NCBI GenBank assembly: GCA_041941305.1
Contig: JBGTQJ010000048.1
Coordinates: 5,312 to 69,311 of the forward strand
From: JANSWP01 sp041941305
GTDB lineage: Bacteria; Bacteroidota; Bacteroidia; Chitinophagales; Saprospiraceae
Direction: 5' to 3'
DNA length: 64,000 bases
Within the stretch, counting starts at the first letter, position 1, and each line of letters starts with the position of its first letter. A program made the position numbers and the translations under genes. The notes under the pieces were generated by a model. That model made no database searches. It was not told the DNA's origin and worked only from the letters and a program-made list of their open reading frames with translations. This document shows, piece by piece, positions 26,368 through 35,104 of this stretch.

Positions 26368-26790
26368 ATGAAAAAAATAATTTCTCTTACATTTTGCACA
26401 TTATTCGGGCTCTCTCTTATTGCTCAGGTAAATGGTCCAGCTAAAGAAAGAATTGCCGCAAAGAGAGTAGAATTCTATAACAAGGAATTGCAGTTATCTG
26501 GTGAAGAATCCAAAGCGTTTTGGGCAATTTTTAATGAATATGAAAAAGAAAAGGAGCACATGAAAAAGGAATTTCAGAAAGATAATAAGCCAGAGTTAAT
26601 GTCTGATGCCGAAATGGAAGATTTCCTGGATCGGCGATTTGATGCAGAGATTGCCCAAATCGAGTTGAAGCGAACGTATTATCACAAATTGAAAAAAGTA
26701 ATTTCAGTTCGCAAGCTGGCTATGTTGCCAAGAGTCGAAAATAAATTCAAGCGGGCACTCTTACAACAAACTCGGAAAGCACGAAATTAG
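26368..26790 (+). CDS. Spy/CpxP-like periplasmic protein
   Basis: The 140-residue protein has a signal peptide (MKKIISLTFCTLFGLSLIAQ) followed by an almost wholly helical, highly charged mature domain (ELQLSGEESKAFWAIFNEYEKEKEHMKKEF...). This is the pattern of Spy/CpxP-type periplasmic chaperones and sensor proteins (LTxxE-like SGEESKAF segment). Its position behind an ECF sigma factor and a membrane regulator suggests an envelope-stress output or feedback component. The exact role is inferred. Confidence 0.75.
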   Translation: MKKIISLTFCTLFGLSLIAQVNGPAKERIAAKRVEFYNKELQLSGEESKAFWAIFNEYEKEKEHMKKEFQKDNKPELMSDAEMEDFLDRRFDAEIAQIELKRTYYHKLKKVISVRKLAMLPRVENKFKRALLQQTRKARN

Positions 26791-26820
26791 ATTTGAACCC
26801 AAATTAAGGTTCCTTCAAAC

Positions 26821-26854
26821 AAAAAAGCATTCGGAGTATTCCGAATGCTTTTTT
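26821..26854. terminator. Bidirectional Rho-independent terminator
   Basis: Stem GCATTCGGA (26827-26835) and TCCGAATGC (26840-26848) with loop GTAT is flanked by AAAAAA on the left and TTTTTT on the right. It lies between the convergent Spy-like and PpiD-like genes and can serve both. Confidence 0.92.
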
Positions 26855-26883
26855 GTTTGTACATATCTTATCTGTGATTTTTC

Positions 26884-29061
26884 TTAGAAAAACCTTGCTC
26901 GATTGTCTGAAATATCTGCCTCTTTTCTTATCGCCTGCATCAATCTGGCACTAATTTGAGAACGAGAAGAAGTTTGACTCGTCTGGCGAGTTTGAGGGAT
27001 ATTTGGAGTATTGGTAGCTGTAGGCTTGTAAGTTGGCATGATGAGATAAACGCCAGAGTTTCCAGTCATCGGACCAGCTACGGTATTCAATTCTGAACTA
27101 AAAGCACTTGCAACAACTTTAGGCTCTTGTCCCAAATTTGGAATAAATCCACCACTAAAGCTTACATTTTTGGCAGTGTCTACTTGCATTCCAAATTGAT
27201 TGGCGATAGCCGCCAAATCTTTACTATCACCAATTTGCTCCATCAACATCTCTCCTTTCTTCATATTCATTACTTTCAATTCCATGTCAGGATCATCTTT
27301 CACATTAGCGACACTGGGGATTCCAGCTTCCTGAACACTCTTCAAAGCAACCACAGCATATTTGCCGGTATAGTATTTATCTGTATCCTGAAAAGCATAT
27401 ACCTCAGGAGCGACTCCACCTACTTCTGCATTTGGAGAATTGGGATCATTATTGAATGCCCATCGAACAATATCTCTGGAAGTATTTCCAGAACCAAGGC
27501 TACCTATTGCATAATCATTTCTTTTCAATGCAGGAGAAGTTTCTACATCCAATTCTTCACTTGCAGCAGCAGATTTGATCATGTCATCACGGGTTGGATT
27601 TGCATCCAGGAAGTCCAATGCTTTTGAACGAACCTCATCCTGAGTTTTTTCACTAGGCTCAATATTTTCAGAAATATAAGCTACCCGAACTCTTTCTTTA
27701 GATTCGCCTTGTCTGCCCATTGGCTCTATCAGGTGATAACCAAATTGAGTTCTTACAGAGTACAATCTACCAATTTGTCCACTGTAGAAAACCACATCGT
27801 TGAATTCTGGGACATATTGATTGACTGGTGCATAATCGTAAACGCCTCCATTGTTCTTACTTCCAGGGTCATCACTAAACTGTACAACCAAAGTATCGAA
27901 TACATTCTGTCCAGTTTCAATAACTGTTTTCAAACTGTCACATCGTTTTCTGGCTGTTTCAAATTCAGCAGGAGTAGTCGCTGCAATTAAGATATGACGA
28001 CATTTAGCAGAGTCCCGCATCACTTGCCTATCCATTACTTTCACAGCTTTGTAGGTATTGTTGTCTACATAAGGACCATAAACAGAACCTACGGGAATTT
28101 GAAAAACAGTGTCTTTAATTGCATTAGAAAGCATATCGGCATCGTGCCAAACCTGATTTATTGTACCAAAATTGTTGTTTACATAAGTAGAATCATTTTC
28201 AGCAGATTCAAAGGCTTCTACTTTCCCTGCAATTTTATCACTGATAGTAGCAGAATCAATTGCTGAAGGGAACACATCAAATACAACGTACTCTACTTTT
28301 CTGGTTTCTTCATCTGTGCTGTATTCGCTGCTATTTTGTTCTAAAAATCTTTGATAATCTTCATCTGCAAGCGAAACTGCATCATTTTCGATGTTATCAA
28401 AGGGAACTTGAACATATACAAAATCAACTCTTGCATTTTGATCATTGCCAAGCATTTCTGCCATCCAGGTAGGAGTGTACAAACTCTTTTCTACCATTTT
28501 GATAAGTTTGCTTTGAAGACGTTCTTTCTTGATCTCTCCTCTCTGATAATCCCAAAAGAATGGAAAGTTTGGATTGAGTCGTCCTTCCTCAATCATAGTT
28601 TGCATTTGAGAAGCCCCTCCATCGATGATGCCTTTAATTTCATTCAATTGAGCCCTGTCTACTGCTCTGGGGTTTTGAGGATTGGGATAACGAGCCAAAA
28701 TAATTGGGCTGAGTTTATTATCACTACCAAATTCCAAATCCTGAATTTCTTTCTTACTCACACCTAGTCCCAATGCTTCTGCCTCTTTATTTACGAGGGC
28801 TTCTTCTACAAAGAAATTCCACAATTGGTTGCGATTGTTATATACATTGCCACTTTGACCAGTATATAAAATACTTTCAGCTTGGTTGAATTCTCGGATA
28901 TCCACTTCTGTACCCTCAATCTCTGCCATGATATTACTTCTACTACCAAAAATACTTTGCTGACCCGAAAACATATCCATGATCACGAATCCACCTAATC
29001 CGAGTCCAATCAAGACAATCAGCAGCCAGCTGTTGTTTCTAATTTTTCCAATAAGTGCCAT
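26884..29061 (-). CDS. PpiD-like membrane-anchored peptidyl-prolyl isomerase
   Basis: The 725-residue protein has one N-terminal TM helix (~12-32, SWLLIVLIGLGLGGFVIMDMF). A SurA_N-like domain (EGTEVDIREFNQAESIL) follows, then a long periplasmic region with a parvulin-type rotamase domain near 350-455 (CRHILIAATTPAEF, FSDDPGSKNNGGVYDY, FGYHLIEP). The C-terminal part (~460-725) is a second PPIase-like/chaperone region. It probably helps outer-membrane and secreted proteins fold in the periplasm. It stands as a single gene with its own terminator. Length and order match Bacteroidota PpiD homologs. Confidence 0.92.
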   Translation of the reverse strand: MALIGKIRNNSWLLIVLIGLGLGGFVIMDMFSGQQSIFGSRSNIMAEIEGTEVDIREFNQAESILYTGQSGNVYNNRNQLWNFFVEEALVNKEAEALGLGVSKKEIQDLEFGSDNKLSPIILARYPNPQNPRAVDRAQLNEIKGIIDGGASQMQTMIEEGRLNPNFPFFWDYQRGEIKKERLQSKLIKMVEKSLYTPTWMAEMLGNDQNARVDFVYVQVPFDNIENDAVSLADEDYQRFLEQNSSEYSTDEETRKVEYVVFDVFPSAIDSATISDKIAGKVEAFESAENDSTYVNNNFGTINQVWHDADMLSNAIKDTVFQIPVGSVYGPYVDNNTYKAVKVMDRQVMRDSAKCRHILIAATTPAEFETARKRCDSLKTVIETGQNVFDTLVVQFSDDPGSKNNGGVYDYAPVNQYVPEFNDVVFYSGQIGRLYSVRTQFGYHLIEPMGRQGESKERVRVAYISENIEPSEKTQDEVRSKALDFLDANPTRDDMIKSAAASEELDVETSPALKRNDYAIGSLGSGNTSRDIVRWAFNNDPNSPNAEVGGVAPEVYAFQDTDKYYTGKYAVVALKSVQEAGIPSVANVKDDPDMELKVMNMKKGEMLMEQIGDSKDLAAIANQFGMQVDTAKNVSFSGGFIPNLGQEPKVVASAFSSELNTVAGPMTGNSGVYLIMPTYKPTATNTPNIPQTRQTSQTSSRSQISARLMQAIRKEADISDNRARFF

Positions 29062-29436
29062 TTTCTTCTACGCTTTTACATTCGTTCTGATTTCAATGCT
29101 TTGATTACTCGAAGCGTTTTTTCTCATTTTTTTTTCAAAAACTACCCTTCGGGCTGCCAAAACAAGGAAATTTCGAACTTTATTTCAAAAATGCTTTATT
29201 CTATTAAATTTCAAAAAATGAAATTTTTAAAATTTTGATTTTCAGCAAATTAACTTTTGTTTTGGAGAAAAAAAATTGCGACAAAAAATCGCAAATTTCA
29301 CCCCTTCTGAAAAATCCATGCAAAGGTAAAATGTTTGATGAGATATGCAAAATTTTAAAGAGAATGGAAAGGTTGGTTGTCAGGTACTTAGACATAGAGG
29401 AATTGTTCTTTTGAAAAGTGCACTCCCAGATAAAAG

Positions 29437-29871
29437 CATGAGTCATCCCCCAAAGGGGCTGGCTGAATTTGGCAATAAAATCCCTTGCGTTTATTTTCTT
29501 TACTTAATCTATTGATATTCAATTTGTTGCGGGGTGCGGGGTACGGGTTTGACCAACGCGCACCCCGTACCGCGCAACAAAAACACATTACATAGTGAGT
29601 TGAAATTCAATGATTTAAGATAATAAATGAAAATTCAGCTTGCCCCTTTGGGGCAGGGGTGATTGGTTCTACGAAACGAAGTCAAAATGCCCCGAAGGGA
29701 TGCCCTTGGCATAAAATAATAAATGTAAAAGTAAAAAGTAAAATATACTTTAAGTATTTGATTCTTAGGCATTTAGTATAATGACACACTTTTACATTTT
29801 AACTTTATCATTTTGACTTTTACATTTAAAACTAGAACCAATCACCCCTGCCTTTGGGGGGATGACTCATG
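29437..29871. repeat. Nested inverted-repeat element (MITE-like)
   Basis: CATGAGTCATCCCCC(AAAGG) at 29437-29456 is inverted at 29851-29871 (one extra G). A second perfect inverted pair is GGCAGGGGTGATTGGTTCT (29652-29670) with 29834-29852. Thus 29834-29871 contains, joined together, the two outer ends that in 29437-29670 are separated by ~195 bp. Between the two copies another inverted pair is seen (29720-29732 with 29816-29828). The 848-bp spacer 29062-29909 consists largely of this element; 29062-29436 shows no gene. Confidence 0.8.
29452..29650 (-). repeat. Dispersed palindromic-core repeat, copy A
   Basis: Terminal inverted repeats AAAGGGGCTGGCTGAATTT (29453-29471) and its 17/19 complement at 29632-29650 bound the unit. 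The interior contains conserved flanks shared in opposite orientation with 36271-36463 (GATTAAGTAAA, CAACTCACTA, TGTGTTTTTGTTG). The G+C-rich core pairs TTGTTGCG (29524-29531) with CGCAACAA (29573-29580). Confidence 0.75.
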
Positions 29872-29909
29872 TTTGTTTTATAATTGAAACCTGAGTGAAC
29901 TTGAAATCC

Positions 29910-31220
29910 CTATTGATTGGCCAAAAACTCTTTAACCCACTTTGTAGTCACAGACTTAGGTCTTTCGAGTGGGAAGCCCAATGCTCTTGACCAACACTGC
30001 GCTGCCAATACGCCCAAAGCTCTCGACACCCCAAATAATACGGTATAGAAACTATATTCGGTCAATCCATAATGAACCAGCAAAGCCCCTGAATGAGCAT
30101 CCACATTTGGCCAAGGATTTTTCACTTTACCCAATCCTTCCAATATTGGAGGAACAACATCAAAAATCTTCCAGACGATTTGCACGATTTCATCATCTTT
30201 GATGTATTCTTCGGCAAATCTTTTTTGTGCCATAAATCGTGGATCAGGACGACGTAAAACGGCATGACCATAACCTGGGATTACTTGCCCAGATGCCAGG
30301 GTACTATTTACATAATCTGCAATTTGCTCTTTTGAAGGTGTCTGTGTACCTAGAGCATCCACCATTTTGAATATCCATTTAATCACTTCCTGATTTGCCA
30401 AGCCATGTAAAGGGCCAGCCAAAGACCCCATTCCTCCTGCGAAAGAAAAATAGGCATCACTTAAGGTGGAACCAATCAAATGAGTAGTATGGGCAGAAGC
30501 ATTTCCTCCTTCATGATCCGCATGAATGGTAAGATAGAGGCGCATTAAATTTTTAAAATCAGCTGAATTGCTTACCCCCAACATATGGGCAAAATTAGCA
30601 GCCCAGTCAAGCGAAATATCGGGAGAGATGTGATCCCCATTGTGATAAGTTCTGCGGTAAATATATGCTGCGACCCTTGGCAAGCGGGCTATCAAATTCA
30701 TGGTGTCTTCAAAAGTAGCATCCCAATATTCTCCCTTATTCATCCCCTCAGCATATCTTCTGGCAAAACATGAAGCAGTTTGCATTGACGTAATGGCAAT
30801 GTTAAACTGCGTCATTGGATGGGTTTCTTTTGGAAGCGTATCCAATACTTTAAATGTATGTTCTGGTACATTGCTTCGGTGAGTCCATTGGTCAGTTAAC
30901 CATTTTACTTCTTCCTCAGTAGGCACCTCTCCAACAAGCATTAACCAAAACAAACCTTCTGGTAAGGGTTCTTTACCATCAGGGCCAGTTGGCAATAATT
31001 CTTTTAGTTCAGGGATTGAATAACCACGAAAACGGATGCCTTCGATGGGATCTAACTGGGAAGTTTCCCAAACCATCATTTTCACTCCTCTCGCCCCCCC
31101 ATATACTTGACGAAGGACGACTTCATCTACTTTTGTATTGCCATGTTTTTTTAAAAAGGCTTTGATTTCGGTTTTTAATTCAGATGATTTTTCAAAAAAT
31201 TTTTGTTTAAGCAGATCCAT
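29910..31220 (-). CDS. Citrate synthase (eukaryote-like type)
   Basis: The 436-residue Si-citrate synthase condenses acetyl-CoA and oxaloacetate at the entry of the TCA cycle. Catalytic residues are visible: the His in HADHEGGNASAHTTHL (~235-247), the His in PGYGHAVLRRPDPRF (~317) and the Asp in VDAHSGALL (~375). The segments MGSLAGPLHGLANQEV and DHEGGN resemble the mitochondrial/eukaryote-type family rather than the usual bacterial GltA, and the N-terminal ~50 residues (LKTEIKAFLKKHG...VYGGARGVKMMVWETS) also fit that group. No TCA-cycle neighbours are present. The symbol gltA is avoided because the subfamily differs. Confidence 0.95.
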   Translation of the reverse strand: MDLLKQKFFEKSSELKTEIKAFLKKHGNTKVDEVVLRQVYGGARGVKMMVWETSQLDPIEGIRFRGYSIPELKELLPTGPDGKEPLPEGLFWLMLVGEVPTEEEVKWLTDQWTHRSNVPEHTFKVLDTLPKETHPMTQFNIAITSMQTASCFARRYAEGMNKGEYWDATFEDTMNLIARLPRVAAYIYRRTYHNGDHISPDISLDWAANFAHMLGVSNSADFKNLMRLYLTIHADHEGGNASAHTTHLIGSTLSDAYFSFAGGMGSLAGPLHGLANQEVIKWIFKMVDALGTQTPSKEQIADYVNSTLASGQVIPGYGHAVLRRPDPRFMAQKRFAEEYIKDDEIVQIVWKIFDVVPPILEGLGKVKNPWPNVDAHSGALLVHYGLTEYSFYTVLFGVSRALGVLAAQCWSRALGFPLERPKSVTTKWVKEFLANQ

Positions 31221-31434
31221 TTATTGTTTTAAATTATTGAATTATTAATTACAAAATTATCGAATTGAAGTTTGCGTATTACCAACCTTAACCCATAATT
31301 ATCCTAACATGTATAAGCAGGAAAAGTTCTTGCCTGAAAGGCCTGCAAATGTAGAAATTTTTTGAGGTTTTTTTAATAGGCGTATAGCCCTTTTTGGGCA
31401 AACTATTTTTGAATAAAGTCCATGATTAGCGGCA

Positions 31435-31773
31435 TTATTCTTTCATTCCCAAAAATCCTCCTGAAAGCATGAGAAAAATTGCAGCAATGAAAAACAAAGC
31501 AATGATGGCATTGCCAAAGGTCCCTAAGCGTTTATTCCAGCTTTGTGGTTCTTCATTCTTCCAGCTTTTGATAGCGTATTCAAGTCCTTTAAAGCTTTTA
31601 GAAGCTAAAGCTATGCTACAAAGGGCAACTAGTCCAGTCACCAACTTCTCTGATATCGTAATAGTTCGTTCAAGGTAAGTGACAGTGGCAATGCCTAGCA
31701 ACCAGGCAAGGGCAAAAAACAATTCTTTGGTGGACAATTGTGCAAAATCAGTCGTTTTGTTATCAGTTTTCAT
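31435..31773 (-). CDS. Small two/three-TM inner membrane protein
   Basis: From the ATG at 31773 (MKTDNKTTDFAQLSTKELFFALAW) the protein is 112 residues. It has three hydrophobic stretches: FFALAWLLGIATVTYL, LVTGLVALCSIALAS and AIIALFFIAAIFLMLSGGFLG. The longer frame from 31818 starts in an unlikely Asn-rich segment. The layout recalls YiaA/B-type membrane proteins but no firm family was recognised. The function is unknown. Confidence 0.6.
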   Translation of the reverse strand: MKTDNKTTDFAQLSTKELFFALAWLLGIATVTYLERTITISEKLVTGLVALCSIALASKSFKGLEYAIKSWKNEEPQSWNKRLGTFGNAIIALFFIAAIFLMLSGGFLGMKE

Positions 31774-31886
31774 GATTAAACTTTTGCTAGTTTTATTATT
31801 CCATATGCTGTAATTCAACTGAACTTGTCTAAAATTATTAGCATTAAATAAAAATTGAAATCAAAATTAAAAATTAGTACTTGAAC

Positions 31887-31940
31887 CATTTTCATTTTCA
31901 TTTTCATTTTCATTTTCATTTTCATTTTCATTTTCATTTA
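31887..31940 (+). repeat. Hexanucleotide microsatellite (CATTTT)9
   Basis: Nine period-6 units start at 31887 and end with CATTTA. It lies ~70 bp upstream of the ATG of the secreted protein gene at 32010. If read as coding it would give an implausible His-Phe run, so it is regulatory spacer or neutral sequence. Confidence 0.92.
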
Positions 31941-32009
31941 AACAAGCTACTTTTCAAGTTCATAAACATGTATTCCAAACAAGTCTATATTTGTCAAAAA
32001 ATAAATGAT

Positions 32010-32696
32010 ATGAAAAAAAAGCTCTTCAACTTACTGCTCCTATGTCTTTTCTTAACCTCAGGATTTGCCCAGAAAAATACACTTAAGTTTACCAATGCAA
32101 AGGATTTTGATGAAACTCGTTATGAAGACATTGATGGTTCCCCATATTATTTCAAAGACTGGGTGTATGCAAAAATTTATGCGACGGATCGTTCTGTTTA
32201 TGAAGATGTATTGGTGAATTACAATGGGGAGACCGAAAATTTCGAAGCTAAAAAAGACAATCAATGGATCTCCCTCGACAATATTTGGTATAGTAGGGTG
32301 GAGATCAAAAAGGATCAAAATGAAGATGTTTTAGATAATAAGGAGGGAAATCAAGCCATTTTTCAAAGAGTCATTTACCCCAATTTTAAAGATAAGTTTT
32401 ATGTAGTTATTTATGAAGGAGAAAGCAGACAGATTATTAAGGAATTTCGGGCTGTGATTTCCACTAAAACTGTTCAGGATGTCGGAAAAACCGTAGAAAT
32501 GAAGCGATTCAATTCAAAGAAAAACTATTATCTGATAGAAGCGGGTAAGGTGAAATTGATAAAGCTTAAAAAGAAAACTATCACTCAGCTTTTTGCAAAG
32601 CCCAAAGACGTAGAAGGATTTATGAAAAAAGAAAAGATCAATTTAAATGTTGATGCAGATTTGAGAAAATTATTCGAGCATTTTGAAAAAAGTTAG
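32010..32696 (+). CDS. Secreted protein of unknown function
   Basis: The ATG at 32010 begins a clean signal peptide (MKKKLFNLLLLCLFLTSGFAQ); the longer frame from 31881 translates the CATTTT microsatellite and is rejected. The mature part (~207 residues) is soluble, rich in Lys and Asp/Glu, with VYEDVLVNYNGETENFEAKK and FYVVIYEGESRQIIKEF. No family was recognised, though short secreted proteins with this style are common in Bacteroidota. The hexamer array upstream might modulate its expression. Confidence 0.65.
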   Translation: MKKKLFNLLLLCLFLTSGFAQKNTLKFTNAKDFDETRYEDIDGSPYYFKDWVYAKIYATDRSVYEDVLVNYNGETENFEAKKDNQWISLDNIWYSRVEIKKDQNEDVLDNKEGNQAIFQRVIYPNFKDKFYVVIYEGESRQIIKEFRAVISTKTVQDVGKTVEMKRFNSKKNYYLIEAGKVKLIKLKKKTITQLFAKPKDVEGFMKKEKINLNVDADLRKLFEHFEKS

Positions 32697-33505
32697 CGTC
32701 CATAATTCCTGTTTTTCAGGAAATTGGACTTCAAAAATTTATTTGTTTTTTCATGGACCTACTACCAATCCTTAAGTTTTTCGACGGAATCCTTAGGTTA
32801 AAAAGCGTATCCTGTAAATTACGCTTTTCACGTCAACCTCACGTTTTTTCCAGGTTCTACCTTTACCATTCCAAATGAAACTCCTCCACCTTACTTTCCC
32901 CTCACAATATTGATTATCTCACATCACAAAGGAATAGCTTTTTTGTAGCTAACTGATTAATTATTCGAAAACCAACCAGCGCTTATCTGGGCAACTTAAA
33001 CAGCGCTACTGTTAGCTAATTGGCATTAAAAAGTCAATTGGAGGAGCGGGGTTTCCCGCTCCTTGCCTAAAGTTTTTTGGCTAAATATATAGGTAAGGGA
33101 GCAGAATTACCTACAAGACAAACTATACTATGAGATATCTTTAACATGAACTTTTGCCAAGAGTAGTAGCTGTTCAAGGTTCAATTGTATTGACATATGA
33201 TGAAGGAACCTTGCACAACTATTATTACAGGCTCTGCCCCCATTTTTATGAAGCACCTAAGATCGAATCGCATCTTACCCCCTTCACCTCCCCTTCCGGG
33301 GAATGACCAAAAGGTTATTTTCGTGAACAAAACAAGGAACAAACACTACCTTTTCAAAACATTAGGAATCTTGTTTTCGGGAGTGGGTATGAAAAATGAA
33401 AAAAGGTGTACCAGGTCAGGGACTGGCCAACGGTTAATGGTGAAGGGGGCGATTCGATTGCATAGGAGCTGAAATATTTAATTGTACATTATTGATTTGG
33501 AAAGC
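32697..33505. other. 809-bp gene-poor spacer
   Basis: It contains a hairpin AAAAGCGTA-(10 nt)-TACGCTTTT at 32801-32828, which may terminate the upstream gene. A second hairpin GGAGCGGG-GTTT-CCCGCTCC lies at 33043-33062. A 91-codon frame at 33197-33472 has no family resemblance and is not accepted. Nothing else is recognised. Confidence 0.6.
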
Positions 33506-34435
33506 TTAAAAGGCAGCATTAAAAATCTCACCAATAAAGTAGGCGTACAACAAAACCAGCAGAACCCCTTCCCATCTTGAAATGATTCTGGAAACACTAA
33601 TGATGGCAAACATCAAGGTGATTGCGATCATAAATGGCAAGCTAAACTCAATGATATTTTCGGGTATGGTTAAATCTCCAAAAAACCTGGAAATTCCCAG
33701 AACTGCAAAGGAATTAAAAATGTTAGAACCCACTACATTTCCTACAGCAATTCCAGTTTTGCCTTTACGTGCAGCAGCAATACTTACTGCAACTTCAGGT
33801 AAGGAAGTTCCAAATGCCACAAGGGTTAATGCTATCAATTCAGGGCTAATTCCAGCAATTGCTGACAATCTTTCAATGGCATAAATGACCAGGTTACTAC
33901 TCAAATACACAAACAATCCACCCAATATCAACAATCCATAAGCTCTCCAACCGGCATCTGGTCTTGCATTTTTGTCTATTCTTGCTTCGCGTTTAAATGA
34001 ATTGATCAGGAATAGGGCAAGGCAACTTAATAATATAACACTTTCGTAAATGGTGATTTGAAGATCATGGCAAATAAACCATATTAAGCCTGCAGAAGCC
34101 ATCAAAAAAGGAACATCAATATCCAAAACAGAAAAGTCAAGCCGAATCTCCTTTGCTATAATGGTGGTAATCCCTAAAATCAACAATATATTGGCGATGT
34201 TTGAGCCCACTACATTGCCAATCACGATTTCAGACTCATCCGCAAAAACGGCAGCAATAGAAGATGCCAATTCCGGCAAAGAGGTTCCGAAAGCCACAAT
34301 AGTTACTCCAACGATGAAGGGAGAAATGCCCAAAGATAATCCAATCTCTTCCGCCGCATCTACAAACCAATCCGACGATTTGAGCAAAAGCCACATGCTG
34401 GCGATAAAAAGGCCTGAATAAAGTACTAAATCCAC
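33506..34435 (-). CDS. Calcium/sodium antiporter (CaCA family, YrbG-like)
   Basis: The 309-residue polytopic protein (about 10 TM) has the two homologous alpha-repeats of the CaCA superfamily. These are GTSLPELASSIAA...EIVIGNVVGSNIANILLILG (~50-95) and GTSLPEVAVSIAA...GIAVGNVVGSNIFNSFAVLG (~210-255). The conserved GTSLPE and GNVVGSN motifs bind the cation. It exchanges Ca2+ (or K+) for Na+ across the inner membrane. A single gene; the 292-bp gap to the next gene shows nothing. Confidence 0.95.
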   Translation of the reverse strand: MDLVLYSGLFIASMWLLLKSSDWFVDAAEEIGLSLGISPFIVGVTIVAFGTSLPELASSIAAVFADESEIVIGNVVGSNIANILLILGITTIIAKEIRLDFSVLDIDVPFLMASAGLIWFICHDLQITIYESVILLSCLALFLINSFKREARIDKNARPDAGWRAYGLLILGGLFVYLSSNLVIYAIERLSAIAGISPELIALTLVAFGTSLPEVAVSIAAARKGKTGIAVGNVVGSNIFNSFAVLGISRFFGDLTIPENIIEFSLPFMIAITLMFAIISVSRIISRWEGVLLVLLYAYFIGEIFNAAF

Positions 34436-34727
34436 ACTCTGTTGGTTGCCAGGTTTCAGTTGGCAATTTACAGTTCAACCAGAATACTTTTAATTCTGCA
34501 AACTGCATACCGCATACTGTTAAGGACAAGCCGCTAAAGTAATGGTTTTGCTAACAATAAGGAAAGTTGACTTTTCAAAAAAGGGTTAAAGCAAATTCCT
34601 GTTGGATAAATGAGCGTATTTCGGAGACAAGCAATCATTTTAAAAGCTGGATATGAGCCATAAAAATGCCTATCTACTTCATAAAAATGGGTAGTATTAT
34701 TTGGACAATGAGCTATCTGTAAACAGA

Positions 34728-35090
34728 TTATTGCGTTATCCTGATCCCGAAATATATGCATGCTAAACAAACAAGCAGGCTAAAAAAAATATAGGCAAAC
34801 CCATAAAGGAAATTGCCAGCTTGAAAAAGCTGATAGGTCTCATTTGAAAAAGTAGAAAAAGTGCTGAAGCCGCCACAAAACCCGATGACGAATAAAAGCT
34901 TATACGTTTCACTTAGATTGGTTTTTAGGTTGACACCAACCAAAATTCCCAGAACGATACAACTCAAAACATTTGCTAAAAAAGTACCCCAGGGAAATGT
35001 TAACCTGAAACCCACCATTAAATTAGCAATGCCAAAGCGACATATGCTTCCTAAACCGCCGCCAATAAATACCAATAAATAATTCAACAT
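34728..35090 (-). CDS. crcB: Fluoride ion channel CrcB/Fluc
   Basis: The start is ATG at 35090 (MLNYLLVFIGGGLGSICRFGI), giving 120 residues, the normal Fluc length; a TTG start at 35108 would overlap the upstream gene by 4 bp and is less likely. Motifs include GGGLGSxCRFG and GFCGGFSTFSTFSNE, the Phe-box/TM-break region of the fluoride pore. It has four TM helices and works as an antiparallel dimer. It is probably co-transcribed with the WecA-like gene 14 bp upstream. No fluoride riboswitch was seen. Confidence 0.92.
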   Translation of the reverse strand: MLNYLLVFIGGGLGSICRFGIANLMVGFRLTFPWGTFLANVLSCIVLGILVGVNLKTNLSETYKLLFVIGFCGGFSTFSTFSNETYQLFQAGNFLYGFAYIFFSLLVCLACIYFGIRITQ

Positions 35091-35104
35091 TCGGGAAGGG
35101 GTTT

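Noticed and set aside
27127..27627. 166-codon plus-strand frame opposite the PpiD-like gene
   Set aside because: Antisense shadow with no recognisable protein features.
31881..32009. N-terminal extension of the secreted protein (His-Phe repeats)
   Set aside because: It is the CATTTT microsatellite read as codons; the signal peptide starts at 32010.
33197..33472. 91-codon frame in the 32.7-33.5 kb spacer
   Set aside because: No signal, domain or promoter; composition unlike neighbouring genes.
34534..34770. 78-codon minus-strand frame downstream of and overlapping the 3' end of crcB
   Set aside because: Overlaps crcB in another frame and lacks protein-like features.
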